Shown here piece after piece: positions 25,163 to 33,118 of a stretch of DNA of 41,605 nucleotides. A program made the translations under genes and the position numbers. Every line of letters begins with the position of its first letter. Position 1 is the stretch's first letter. Under the pieces are notes generated by a model. It ran no database searches and was not told the origin of the DNA. It was given only the letters and a program-made list of their open reading frames with translations. The DNA is from Flavobacteriales bacterium (GTDB lineage Bacteria > Bacteroidota > Bacteroidia > Flavobacteriales > UBA7312): contig JAQWJZ010000024.1 of the NCBI GenBank assembly GCA_029248105.1, positions 1 to 41,605 of the forward strand. The letters are read 5' to 3'.

Positions 25163-25609
25163 CAATAACTTGATCATCTCTGTATGTGGAATGCCGTCTT
25201 CTAAGTATTCTTTACCTGTAGATTCAAAACCGAATTTTTGATAAAAAGGCAGTAAATGCGATTGAGCAGAAATACGATTACGAGATGTGCCATATAGTTT
25301 TATGGATTGTTCAACACCTTCTTGCATCAAAGCAATTCCCAAGCCTGTACCCCTTTGGTTCTGAGCAGTGACAATACGACCAAAAGACATTTCCTGATAA
25401 CTTATTCCTGGTTGAACCAAACGTAAATAGGCCACTAATGACTCCTCAACATACCCCAAGAGATGATGAGAATCTTGGTCTTTTTCATCTGCATCTAGAT
25501 AGGGACAATCTTGCTCCACCACAAACACTTGCTGACGTAAAATCATCATCTGGTGTAACTCCGTTTTTGTCAGCTCCTCAAACGACTTGAATCTCCACTC
25601 TATATCCAT
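25160..25609 (-). CDS. ElaA-like GNAT acetyltransferase
   Basis: A 149-residue N-acetyltransferase of the ElaA group. The N-terminal part contains LRQQVFVVEQDCPYLDADEKD, characteristic of ElaA. The acetyl-CoA loop is FGRIVTAQNQRGTGLG, with the Q/R-x-x-G-x-G/A pattern, and LPFYQKFGFESTGKEYLEDG precedes the conserved PHTEM. Substrates of the family are unknown. It begins 19 nt after the metal-type TonB receptor gene in the same direction and may be read from it. Its stop lies within the hemN palindrome. Confidence 0.88.
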   Translation of the reverse strand: MDIEWRFKSFEELTKTELHQMMILRQQVFVVEQDCPYLDADEKDQDSHHLLGYVEESLVAYLRLVQPGISYQEMSFGRIVTAQNQRGTGLGIALMQEGVEQSIKLYGTSRNRISAQSHLLPFYQKFGFESTGKEYLEDGIPHTEMIKLL

Positions 25610-25628
25610 AGGGTAAAACTAAGAAAAT

Positions 25629-27800
25629 TTAGAGCTTTATACTAAGACCAAATAAAAGGCGTCTGCTCTGTAATGGACCGTAAGCATAAGAGGTGTCGAA
25701 ATTGTCGCCAAATGGGTTTTTCCAATCTACTAGAGGTGAATCTTGCGTATAATTGAATACATTTTTCACACCTATATAAACGGATAATTCATCACTAAAG
25801 ATCTTTTTAACTTGAAGGTGATGCTGTGAAAACCAAGGCGATATTTCTGCTCTCTCAAAAGGTGCAGGAAAAGTGGGCAAGAACATTGGTCCGGTTACTT
25901 TTGCATTCCAATCCACCGAAGTATTAATCTTTTGCCAATTGTAAGACAAAGAGAACACGCCAGTAAATGAAGGCGCAAATAATTCATTTTCCTTGATATT
26001 ATTTTCATTAACTGAATACACCTCTAAAAACGTTCCTCCAGCTTTAAGACTTAAAGGAATGTCAAAGTTTTGCTGAATGTGAAAGGCTAGACCTCTAGAC
26101 ACCGAAAAACCGTCCAAATTAGCGTAGATAATCTGATTAGGATCAACATCATAGTCTGGCGTTATCTTATTAGTAAAATAGGTATAGAAAGCATCTACAT
26201 CTATTGTTCCTGTACTTCTTGCTAAAGAAAAAATATGGTTAGCGTTCAAATTGACATTATACGATTCCTCTGGTCGTAAATCCTCTACGACTAAGACCTC
26301 TCTACTACCTGTAAGGAATGCGTGGTCTTCGGTAAATAAATTGACTAATCTGAATCCTGTGCCCGCATTCAAACGAAAGGTGGTATATGTTTGGGGGTTA
26401 TACTTCAAATTTAATCGAGGGGAAAAGATAAAGCCGTGATTATCGTGGTAATCACTTCTCATACCCAATAATGTACTCCACTTTTTACTAATTGCTATTT
26501 CATCATGAACGAATACGGCTGGTATAAATTTTTTCTCATAAACATCAGCTAACGTGCTATCTGCAAAGGTTTGATAACGATATGTCAATCCGGATAGCAC
26601 ATCGTGATTATGTCCTATGCGCTTATTCCACAAAAGATTAGCAAAATAAATATTCTGATAGGCTTCATATTTAGTATTTCCATAATAGCTATCTTGATGA
26701 TGGTAGTTGTAAGAGGCGTCTATACGAACGTTTTCTTCTATAGGTAATTGATAGCTAGCCGCCAACTCAATCCTATCGGTAAATATAGATTCTCCATAAA
26801 TACTATCATTACCTCTCAAACTTTCGTCCCATTCCTTAACACCTCCACTCCTATTTTCGAGATAATATTTGGCGGATATGGAAAAGTCTTTATTGCTTTT
26901 TCTTTTGAAGTTCCATTGATTGAATAAAGAAAGGCGTTCGGAAAGGGGAATATCTGAAAAGTTATCGTCATTATCATCAAGAAAATTATTCATTTGAAAA
27001 AAATTTCCACTTAACAACATATCTGCTTTTTTCATTTTAGGCGCATAAGCAAAATCAATGTTTTTCTCTTGGTGCGAGGTCATAAATCCATCAATTTCAA
27101 TAGTAGAAACATCTTCAGGATTTTTGGTCAAAATATTGATAACACCAGCGACAGCCTCTGTTCCATATAGTGTAGATGATGGGCCTTTGATAATTTCAAT
27201 TTGCTTAATTAAAGAAGTTGGAATACCATTAAGACCATAGACAGTAGAAAGTGAACTCATTATGGGCATACCATTTATGAGAACTAAAGTATATGGTCCT
27301 TCCATTCCGTTAATATGTATGTCATTCGTGCCACATACACCGCAATTAATTTGTTTTTGAACACCATTAACATTTTCAATGACTTCCATCACGTTGGCAG
27401 TTGCTATTTTCTTCAAAAATTTCTCAGTAATCACATCAACCTTAACAGGCGAAGCACTGAGAAAAGTCTCTTTCAAAGTACCAGTTACAACCACTTGTTC
27501 TAAATCATAAGAAGAGGGTTCCAAATTAACCGTAATAGTATTCTGCCCCTTTTGAATGGTTATAACTTTCTTAAGTTTTTTAAAACCAATAGCAGAAAAA
27601 ACAAATTCATAAGTGCCCACTTTAAGGTTTTTAATCTCAAAATATCCGTTGGCATCAGAAGCTGTTCCTATAGACTGACCTTTTACACTAACCGATACAA
27701 ATGATATTGGCGAGTTTGAACGTATTGTTCCGGAAAGAGTTTGGGAAAACAATGGAATTTGTAAAATGAAAATGTAGATAAATAGGGCTATTTTTTTCAC
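25629..27800 (-). CDS. TonB-dependent receptor, metal type, CxxC motif
   Basis: An outer-membrane receptor of about 723 residues. From the GTG at 27800 it has a textbook signal peptide (VKKIALFIYIFILQIPLFSQ), a regulatory-like domain (21-95), and a plug in which INCGVCGTNDIHINGMEG places Cys153 and Cys156 right before the ligand-facing part. The barrel ends FGDNFDTSYAYGPLQSRR, a signature shared with the receptor at 17247-19400. Longer readings (TTG 27896, ATG 27884) lie upstream of a TACATTTG promoter and give a poor signal sequence. It diverges from a DtxR-type regulator and ZIP transporter, so metal uptake under metal control is the natural reading; the metal is not identified. Confidence 0.88.
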   Translation of the reverse strand: MKKIALFIYIFILQIPLFSQTLSGTIRSNSPISFVSVSVKGQSIGTASDANGYFEIKNLKVGTYEFVFSAIGFKKLKKVITIQKGQNTITVNLEPSSYDLEQVVVTGTLKETFLSASPVKVDVITEKFLKKIATANVMEVIENVNGVQKQINCGVCGTNDIHINGMEGPYTLVLINGMPIMSSLSTVYGLNGIPTSLIKQIEIIKGPSSTLYGTEAVAGVINILTKNPEDVSTIEIDGFMTSHQEKNIDFAYAPKMKKADMLLSGNFFQMNNFLDDNDDNFSDIPLSERLSLFNQWNFKRKSNKDFSISAKYYLENRSGGVKEWDESLRGNDSIYGESIFTDRIELAASYQLPIEENVRIDASYNYHHQDSYYGNTKYEAYQNIYFANLLWNKRIGHNHDVLSGLTYRYQTFADSTLADVYEKKFIPAVFVHDEIAISKKWSTLLGMRSDYHDNHGFIFSPRLNLKYNPQTYTTFRLNAGTGFRLVNLFTEDHAFLTGSREVLVVEDLRPEESYNVNLNANHIFSLARSTGTIDVDAFYTYFTNKITPDYDVDPNQIIYANLDGFSVSRGLAFHIQQNFDIPLSLKAGGTFLEVYSVNENNIKENELFAPSFTGVFSLSYNWQKINTSVDWNAKVTGPMFLPTFPAPFERAEISPWFSQHHLQVKKIFSDELSVYIGVKNVFNYTQDSPLVDWKNPFGDNFDTSYAYGPLQSRRLLFGLSIKL

Positions 27801-27823
27801 TTTTCGAGCTTTAAATTGAGCCG

Positions 27824-27831
27824 CAAATGTA
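27824..27831 (-). promoter_or_regulatory. -7 promoter element TACATTTG
   Basis: Exact TAnnTTTG on the minus strand, 23 nt before the GTG at 27800. It places the receptor's start of transcription downstream of the alternative start codons at 27884 and 27896. Confidence 0.6.
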
Positions 27832-27841
27832 TGTAAAATTC

Positions 27842-27868
27842 TTTTATTTAGAATTAGTTTAAATAAAA
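27842..27868. promoter_or_regulatory. Inverted repeat over receptor -33 region
   Basis: TTTTATTTA (27842-27850) and TAAATAAAA (27860-27868) form a perfect 9-bp inverted repeat with a 9-nt spacer. It covers where the -33 element of the TonB receptor promoter would lie, so a bound repressor would block it. The DtxR-family protein encoded next door is the obvious candidate. Confidence 0.45.
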
Positions 27869-27887
27869 ATAAGGTCTTCTTCATAAA

Positions 27888-27903
27888 TTTAGGCAAATCT
27901 AAA
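27888..27903. promoter_or_regulatory. DtxR-family-like box TTTAG-N6-CTAAA
   Basis: TTTAGGCAAATCTAAA is an inverted repeat of 5-bp arms and 6-nt spacer, and recalls DtxR/MntR-type operators (TTAGG...CCTAA-like arms). It lies 24 nt upstream of the -7 element of the dtxR-like gene and about 60 nt upstream of the receptor's. Autoregulation plus receptor control is plausible. Confidence 0.45.
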
Positions 27904-27927
27904 AATTAAATTAGACATATAAAATTA

Positions 27928-27935
27928 TATATTTG
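27928..27935 (+). promoter_or_regulatory. -7 promoter element TATATTTG
   Basis: Exact TAnnTTTG match, 5 nt before the ATG at 27941. Predicts a leaderless regulator/ZIP transcript. Confidence 0.62.
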
Positions 27936-27940
27936 TATTT

Positions 27941-28597
27941 ATGATTACGCTAGCAGAAGAAAACTACTTAAAAGCGATACTGAAACTTTCTAATAACACA
28001 AAAGATTCGGTATCGACCAACGCTATTGCTGAGGAGTTGGACACCAAAGCCTCATCCGTTACCGATATGATTAAAAAATTGACTGAGAAGAAATTGGTTA
28101 ATTATGTTCCCTATCGTGGTGTTGGATTAAGTAAATTAGGATTAGAAAAAGCGGTTTCCATAGTTAGAAAACACCGACTTTGGGAAGTTTTCTTAGTAAC
28201 AAAACTACAGTTTCAATGGGACGAAGTACACGATGTTGCTGAACAGTTGGAACACATTAAATCTCAAAAACTGGTAGATGCTTTAGATGAGTACTTAGAC
28301 TATCCTCAACACGACCCTCATGGCGAGCCTATTCCTAACAAAGCGGGTTTGTTTCCAAAATCATTTTCTATGCGGTTAAATGAACTAGAAAGTGGAGCAA
28401 GTGGACAAGTGGTTGGTGTATCACAGGACAATCCCTCTTTTTTACAATATCTTGATTCGCTAGGCATCAAACTAGGAACATCCATTAGCGTTGTTCAAAA
28501 AATAGTATTTGACGGTTCATTAGAAATTACTATTAACAATAAATCAGCACACATCAGCAAGGATGTGGCTAAAAACTTATTAATCAAACAAAAATGA
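27941..28597 (+). CDS. DtxR/MntR-family metal-dependent regulator
   Basis: A 218-residue transcriptional regulator with an N-terminal winged helix (about 5-65, with ASSVTDMIKKLTEKKLVNY as recognition region), a metal-binding dimerisation domain (66-140) and a C-terminal FeoA/SH3-like domain (about 145-215). The ancillary-site ligands His78, Glu82 and His97 and the primary-site Glu101, Glu104 and His105 are visible. The position equivalent to DtxR Met10 or MntR Asp8 is Asn8. Glu101 resembles MntR rather than the Cys of DtxR. It overlaps the ZIP gene by four bases (ATGA) and diverges from the TonB receptor. Confidence 0.93.
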   Translation: MITLAEENYLKAILKLSNNTKDSVSTNAIAEELDTKASSVTDMIKKLTEKKLVNYVPYRGVGLSKLGLEKAVSIVRKHRLWEVFLVTKLQFQWDEVHDVAEQLEHIKSQKLVDALDEYLDYPQHDPHGEPIPNKAGLFPKSFSMRLNELESGASGQVVGVSQDNPSFLQYLDSLGIKLGTSISVVQKIVFDGSLEITINNKSAHISKDVAKNLLIKQK

Positions 28598-29433
28598 CAG
28601 AATTATATACTTGGTTTGCCCAACAAAACCCAATTTTACAAGCCCTATTAGCTGGATTATTCACTTGGGGACTAACCGCTTCAGGCGCAGCATTGGTTGT
28701 CTTTTTTAACAAAACCAACAGAAAATTATTGGATGCTTCACTAGGTTTTACTGGTGGTGTAATGATAGCGGCAAGTTTTTGGTCACTATTGTCACCAGCT
28801 ATTAGTTATGTAGAAATGCAAAACGAAATGGGAACATCTTCACTACCATCTTGGTTTCCTCCTGCAGTAGGCTTTTTTATGGGTGCATTGTTTTTGTATT
28901 GGTTAGACAAAATCATTCCTCATCTACATCTATTTAAAAAAGTAGAAGAAGCTGAAGGTTATCCCACCAAATGGAAAAAAACTATTCTTTTAGTATTAGC
29001 CATTGCACTGCATAATATTCCTGAAGGTTTAGCTGTTGGTGTTGCATTTGGCGCTATTGCACACGGCATTCCTGGCTTTGAGATAGGCGCAGCTATTGCC
29101 TTAGCTATTGGTATAGGAATACAAAATTTCCCTGAAGGATTTGCCGTTTCTATGCCGCTAAGAAGACAAGGAGTCAGTAAACTTAAGAGCTGGAAATGGG
29201 GACAACTTTCAGCCATTGTAGAGCCTGTTTTTGCAGTTATAGGTGCTGCTGCTGTAATGTATACTCTACCTATATTACCATATGCCTTGGCTTTTGCAGC
29301 AGGTGCTATGATATTTATAGTAGTGGAAGAAGTCATTCCTGAAAGTCAAAGTGGTGGCAATACAGACTTAGCTACTATGGGGCTTATTGCAGGATTTATT
29401 GTTATGATGATACTTGATGTTGCGCTAGGATAA
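28594..29433 (+). CDS. ZIP-family divalent metal transporter
   Basis: A 279-residue inner-membrane permease of the ZIP (ZupT-like) family that imports divalent metals such as Zn, Fe or Mn into the cytoplasm. About eight hydrophobic segments are present. The transport-site motifs are HNIPEG (140-145) and QNFPEG (177-182). A His-containing loop PHLHLF (109-114) lies between the early helices and EP in AIVEPVFAVIG follows. The gene starts inside the last codons of the DtxR-type regulator, so they are translationally coupled. Metal choice is not determined. Confidence 0.93.
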   Translation: MTELYTWFAQQNPILQALLAGLFTWGLTASGAALVVFFNKTNRKLLDASLGFTGGVMIAASFWSLLSPAISYVEMQNEMGTSSLPSWFPPAVGFFMGALFLYWLDKIIPHLHLFKKVEEAEGYPTKWKKTILLVLAIALHNIPEGLAVGVAFGAIAHGIPGFEIGAAIALAIGIGIQNFPEGFAVSMPLRRQGVSKLKSWKWGQLSAIVEPVFAVIGAAAVMYTLPILPYALAFAAGAMIFIVVEEVIPESQSGGNTDLATMGLIAGFIVMMILDVALG

Positions 29434-29454
29434 AATCCTTAACTTCGTAAGCTG

Positions 29455-29898
29455 ATGAAGACGGTAAATATTCAAAATAAACGAGCACGATTTGAGTACA
29501 CTTTACTCGATAAGTATGTAGCAGGTTTACAGTTGAGCGGAACAGAGATAAAATCTATTCGCAACAGTAAAGCTAACCTTAGTGATTCCTTTTGTTCGTT
29601 CAAAGAAGATGAGTTATTTATCGTAGGTATGCATATTGATGAATATGAATTTGGCAATTACGCCAATCATCAACCTAAGCGTGACCGAAAACTATTGCTC
29701 AATAGACAGGAATTGGATAAGATTCGCAAAAAATTAAAAGATGTAGGGCTAACTATTGTACCACTTCGCTTATTCATTAACGAAAAAGGCTGGGCTAAAT
29801 TAGAAATTGCTGTAGCTAAGGGTAAGAAACTTCACGACAAAAGAAATACCATCAAGGATAGGGATATCCAAAGAGATATTGACAGAGCAAGCAAATAA
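29455..29898 (+). CDS. smpB: SsrA-binding protein SmpB
   Basis: A 147-residue tmRNA-binding protein that delivers SsrA to stalled ribosomes in trans-translation. Family signatures are NKRARFEYTLLDKYVAGL near the N-terminus, LSGTEIKSIRNSKANL, HIDEYEFGNYANHQPKRDRKLLL, and the basic tail KGKKLHDKRNTIKDRD. The start ATG is directly followed by the family's usual first strand. A degenerate -7 (TAACTTCG, 29440-29447) lies 7 nt upstream. tmRNA itself is not in the window. Confidence 0.97.
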   Translation: MKTVNIQNKRARFEYTLLDKYVAGLQLSGTEIKSIRNSKANLSDSFCSFKEDELFIVGMHIDEYEFGNYANHQPKRDRKLLLNRQELDKIRKKLKDVGLTIVPLRLFINEKGWAKLEIAVAKGKKLHDKRNTIKDRDIQRDIDRASK

Positions 29899-29919
29899 TT
29901 GGCTTTCTTATATAAAATA

Positions 29920-29951
29920 AGAAAAGCCCCACCTTTCGGCAGAGCTTTTCT
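29920..29951 (-). terminator. Intrinsic terminator of dnaK
   Basis: On the minus strand AGAAAAGC-TCTGCC pairs with GGTGGG-GCTTTTCT (three wobble pairs) around a GAAA tetraloop, followed by TATTTTATA. The wobble pairs become A-C mismatches on the plus strand, so it is directed at dnaK rather than smpB. Confidence 0.8.
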
Positions 29952-29975
29952 ACTAACTAAAAGAAGAAAGTTATG

Positions 29976-31880
29976 CTACTTATCTTCCTTTACTTCTTCA
30001 AAGTCCACATCAGTAACATCATCAGCTCCGTCACCATCAGCATTGGGCTGAGCAGCGCCTTCTGCACCTGGCTGTCCTTGTGTGTCTTTATACATTTCTT
30101 CAGAAGCAGCAGTCCAAGCCGCATTGATAGTTTCCATAGCTGCATCGATAGCAGCAAGGTCTTTACTTTCGTGAGCTTTTTTCAAACCTTCAAGAGCTTC
30201 TTCAATAGGCTTTTTCTTATTGTCTGATAATTTCTCACCATATTCTTTGAGCTGCTTTTCTGTTTGGAAAATCATAGCATCAGCACCATTGATTTTTTCC
30301 ACTTGCTCTTTAGCATTCTTGTCAGCATCAGCATTAGCTTCAGCTTCTTTTTTCATTCTTTCGATTTCCTCGTCAGAAAGCCCTGAAGATGCCTCAATTT
30401 TAATGTTTTGCTCCTTACCGGTAGCTTTATCTTTTGCAGAGACATTAAGTATTCCGTTAGCATCAATATCAAAAGTTACTTCAATTTGAGGTACTCCTCT
30501 CTGAGCTGGCGGAATATCAGACAATTGGAATCTACCAATAGTCTTATTATCTGCAGACATTGGTCTTTCACCCTGTAAAACATGAATATCAACAGCTGGT
30601 TGATTATCGGCAGCAGTAGAAAATACTTCTGACTTCTTAGTAGGAATAGTAGTATTAGACTCTATGAGTTTAGTCATTACTCCACCCATTGTTTCAATAC
30701 CCAAAGATAAGGGCGTAACATCTAATAAAAGAACGTCTTTTACATCTCCAGTAAGTACACCACCTTGAATGGCAGCACCAATTGCTACTACTTCATCAGG
30801 GTTTACTCCTTTAGAAGGTTCTTTACCAAAAAATTCCTTTACGACCTCTTGAATAGCTGGAATACGAGTAGAACCACCAACTAAGATAACTTCATCAATA
30901 TCACTTACTGAAATCCCAGCATCTTTTATTGCTTGCTTGCAAGGAGTAATAGTAGCTTGGATAAGTTTATCAGCTAGTTTCTCAAAGTTTGCTTTAGTTA
31001 AAGTTCTTACTAAGTGCTTAGGTCCAGAAGCTGTAGCCGTAATGTATGGCAAGTTAATTTCTGTTTGAGCACTGGAAGACAATTCTACTTTAGCTTTTTC
31101 AGCCGCTTCTTTCAATCGCTGTAAAGCCATAGGATCTTGACGTAGGTCTATATTCTCTTCGGACTTAAATTCTTCAGCCATCCAGTCGATTAAAACTTGA
31201 TCGAAGTCATCTCCTCCTAAGTGAGTATCACCGTTAGTAGATTTTACTTCGAATACACCATCACCTAATTCTAAGACTGAAATATCAAAAGTACCACCAC
31301 CTAAATCAAAAACTGCAATAGTCTTGTCTTGGTCGGCTTTATCTAGCCCATATGCTAATGCCGCTGCTGTGGGCTCATTAATAATTCTACTCACTTTCAA
31401 ACCAGCTACTTCACCAGCTTCTTTAGTCGCTTGTCGTTGTGCGTCGTTGAAATAAGCAGGAACAGTAACTACTGCTTCTTTAACTTCGTGGCCTAAATAG
31501 TCTTCAGCCGTTTTCTTCATTTTTTGAAGGATCATAGCCGAGATTTCTTGTGGCGTATACATTCTATCGTCAATTTGTACTCTAGGCGTATCGTTATCAC
31601 CTTTAACTACTTTATAAGGAACACGACCTGTCTCTTTTTGTACCTTAGAAAAAGATTCTCCCATAAATCGTTTGATAGATGCTATGGTTTTTTCTGGGTT
31701 TGTAATCGCTTGTCTTTTAGCAGGATCACCTATTTTACGCTCGCCACCTTCTACAAAGGCTACTATTGAGGGTGTTGTTCTTTTACCTTCACTATTAGGG
31801 ATAACTACAGGCTCGTTTCCTTCCATTACAGAAACACAAGAGTTCGTAGTTCCTAAATCTATTCCAATAATTTTGCTCAT
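29976..31880 (-). CDS. dnaK: Molecular chaperone DnaK (Hsp70)
   Basis: A 634-residue ATP-dependent chaperone. The nucleotide-binding domain begins [18 protein letters not shown] and contains [45 protein letters not shown] and [14 protein letters not shown]. The substrate-binding domain has [16 protein letters not shown], and the acidic C-terminus ends [10 protein letters not shown], close to the classical EEVD-like tail. dnaJ and grpE are not adjacent. The 118-nt upstream region has no CIRCE element but a strong sigma-54-like promoter, so its heat-shock control probably differs from the HrcA scheme. Confidence 0.98.
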   Translation of the reverse strand: MSKIIGIDLGTTNSCVSVMEGNEPVVIPNSEGKRTTPSIVAFVEGGERKIGDPAKRQAITNPEKTIASIKRFMGESFSKVQKETGRVPYKVVKGDNDTPRVQIDDRMYTPQEISAMILQKMKKTAEDYLGHEVKEAVVTVPAYFNDAQRQATKEAGEVAGLKVSRIINEPTAAALAYGLDKADQDKTIAVFDLGGGTFDISVLELGDGVFEVKSTNGDTHLGGDDFDQVLIDWMAEEFKSEENIDLRQDPMALQRLKEAAEKAKVELSSSAQTEINLPYITATASGPKHLVRTLTKANFEKLADKLIQATITPCKQAIKDAGISVSDIDEVILVGGSTRIPAIQEVVKEFFGKEPSKGVNPDEVVAIGAAIQGGVLTGDVKDVLLLDVTPLSLGIETMGGVMTKLIESNTTIPTKKSEVFSTAADNQPAVDIHVLQGERPMSADNKTIGRFQLSDIPPAQRGVPQIEVTFDIDANGILNVSAKDKATGKEQNIKIEASSGLSDEEIERMKKEAEANADADKNAKEQVEKINGADAMIFQTEKQLKEYGEKLSDNKKKPIEEALEGLKKAHESKDLAAIDAAMETINAAWTAASEEMYKDTQGQPGAEGAAQPNADGDGADDVTDVDFEEVKEDK

Positions 31881-31902
31881 GGTATATATAATTTAATTTA
31901 TA

Positions 31903-31926
31903 GCATTGTTTGCTTTACATCAATGC
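31903..31926. promoter_or_regulatory. Inverted repeat over dnaK start-site region
   Basis: GCATTG (31903-31908) and CAATGC (31921-31926) form a 6-bp inverted repeat with a 12-nt spacer. It overlaps the -12 element and covers the expected transcription start, so it could be an operator or a 5'-UTR hairpin. Confidence 0.35.
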
Positions 31927-31940
31927 AAAGCACGTGCCAA
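31923..31940 (-). promoter_or_regulatory. Sigma-54 (-24/-12) promoter of dnaK
   Basis: The minus strand reads TTGGCACG-TGCT-TTGCAT, a full match to the RpoN consensus YTGGCACG-N4-TTGCW. The -12 GC is 45 nt before the ATG, giving a leader of about 33 nt. Upstream (31960-31995) are three GACA-type repeats, TGACAG, GGACAA and TGACAG on the plus strand, that could bind an enhancer-binding activator. rpoN is outside the window. Confidence 0.75.
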
Positions 31941-31998
31941 GAGAAAACTCTATAAAAAATGACAGAAATTAAGAAAAAAATGGACAAAATGACAGGTA

Positions 31999-33054
31999 CT
32001 ATGGCTCTATAAAATTAAGCTCATCAGTAACCTCACCGTTAGCTAATTCAGTTAGAGTAGGTATATCCAGGAATTTGCCAATAGACTCGGCTTGTAATCT
32101 AGAAGAAAACACACCACGACCGTTTTCTATATTAGTGTAAGTTGGTGGATCTTGAAAAATTACTGACGGTAAATTATTAATCTCGATGTATTGGGCAACA
32201 GCTTCACCTCCCACTAAGAATCGGAAATCAATACCACCTTGCCAATAATCGTATTCGGCAAAGCCGTCTTCAAGGTTTTTAGCATTTATTCTTAGAACAT
32301 TCATATTTTCTTCTATACTATTTTTCACAAAATAATAGAAGTTATCTCCAGTAATAGCCAATTCCATACTTTGATTACCACTAGTTGATTGCGAATACAT
32401 TTGTGGAAAACTTAACTCAACGAATTTTCTGACAACATCACCACTTAAGACATTCTTTTCATAATAATAAAAACGCATGAATGGCTTGTATATCTTACCA
32501 AATCTTGAAGAAGTCCACTTTAATCTGTGTGTTCTGTACTCATTGTTTTTAAAAAACTTAATCTCATCTGTAAAACCTGGATTAATATCAAGATGTTCAA
32601 TTAAATTTGTTGAAGAACGAGCAACATAGCCAGAATTTATATTGTGTACATAGAGATGATAGGTCAAAGATTGATCAAGAGTCTCTGCAGTTATATATTC
32701 TACTGAATATTCTGTTGAAAATATGGTATCGAAGCCAGTATTAAATCTATTGTTTGTGAGATGATAATCTAACTCTATTTCTTGTAAAGTGTCACCATTA
32801 GCATCCAAACCATAAAGTAAAACCTCTAATTGGTTCTCAGCATAATAAAAAGAGTCAGCCTCTTGTGCCATAGTGTAAGCACTTTCTTCTCCCAAAAATG
32901 CTTTGTAAATTACTACACGCTGAGTGTCAGCCGTTTGATCTAGTAGACCATATATAACTGCTGTTTCTTTCCAAGGTGCATTTACATCAAAATCGGTCTC
33001 ACAAGCAAACAAAATACTCAATGCAAAAACACACAAATAGTAACTTTTTTTCAT
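31999..33054 (-). CDS. DUF4249-like outer-membrane lipoprotein
   Basis: A 351-residue lipoprotein with signal sequence and lipobox ILFAC. Right after the lipid cysteine comes ETDFDVNAPWKETAVIYGLLDQTADTQ, the usual opening of DUF4249-like Bacteroidota lipoproteins. The end has PPTYTNIENGRGVFSSR, also typical. It probably sits on the outer membrane. No TonB receptor is adjacent here, unlike the copy at 2679. A TAAATTTG promoter element ends 5 nt before the ATG. It ends 118 nt before the dnaK start codon. Confidence 0.78.
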   Translation of the reverse strand: MKKSYYLCVFALSILFACETDFDVNAPWKETAVIYGLLDQTADTQRVVIYKAFLGEESAYTMAQEADSFYYAENQLEVLLYGLDANGDTLQEIELDYHLTNNRFNTGFDTIFSTEYSVEYITAETLDQSLTYHLYVHNINSGYVARSSTNLIEHLDINPGFTDEIKFFKNNEYRTHRLKWTSSRFGKIYKPFMRFYYYEKNVLSGDVVRKFVELSFPQMYSQSTSGNQSMELAITGDNFYYFVKNSIEENMNVLRINAKNLEDGFAEYDYWQGGIDFRFLVGGEAVAQYIEINNLPSVIFQDPPTYTNIENGRGVFSSRLQAESIGKFLDIPTLTELANGEVTDELNFIEP

Positions 33055-33059
33055 AATGG

Positions 33060-33067
33060 CAAATTTA
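33060..33067 (-). promoter_or_regulatory. -7 promoter element TAAATTTG
   Basis: Exact TAnnTTTG on the minus strand, 5 nt before the ATG at 33054, predicting a leaderless transcript. Confidence 0.6.
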
Positions 33068-33093
33068 AACTTTTAATTCTGATTAACACTTAG

Positions 33094-33101
33094 TACATTT
33101 G
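33094..33101 (+). promoter_or_regulatory. -7 promoter element TACATTTG
   Basis: Exact TAnnTTTG, 17 nt before the ATG at 33119. It drives the coiled-coil/SPOR gene and is divergent to the element at 33060-33067. Confidence 0.58.
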
Positions 33102-33118
33102 TGACAAATTCTTAAACT

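Noticed and set aside
27801-27896. Longer N-terminus of the CxxC TonB receptor (TTG 27896 or ATG 27884)
   Set aside because: Both lie upstream of the TACATTTG promoter element, and the extra residues would put about 30 charged residues in front of a perfect signal peptide.
31881-31998. CIRCE operator (HrcA) before dnaK
   Set aside because: No TTAGCACTC-N9-GAGTGCTAA-like sequence is present on either strand; the palindrome found has different arms and spacing.
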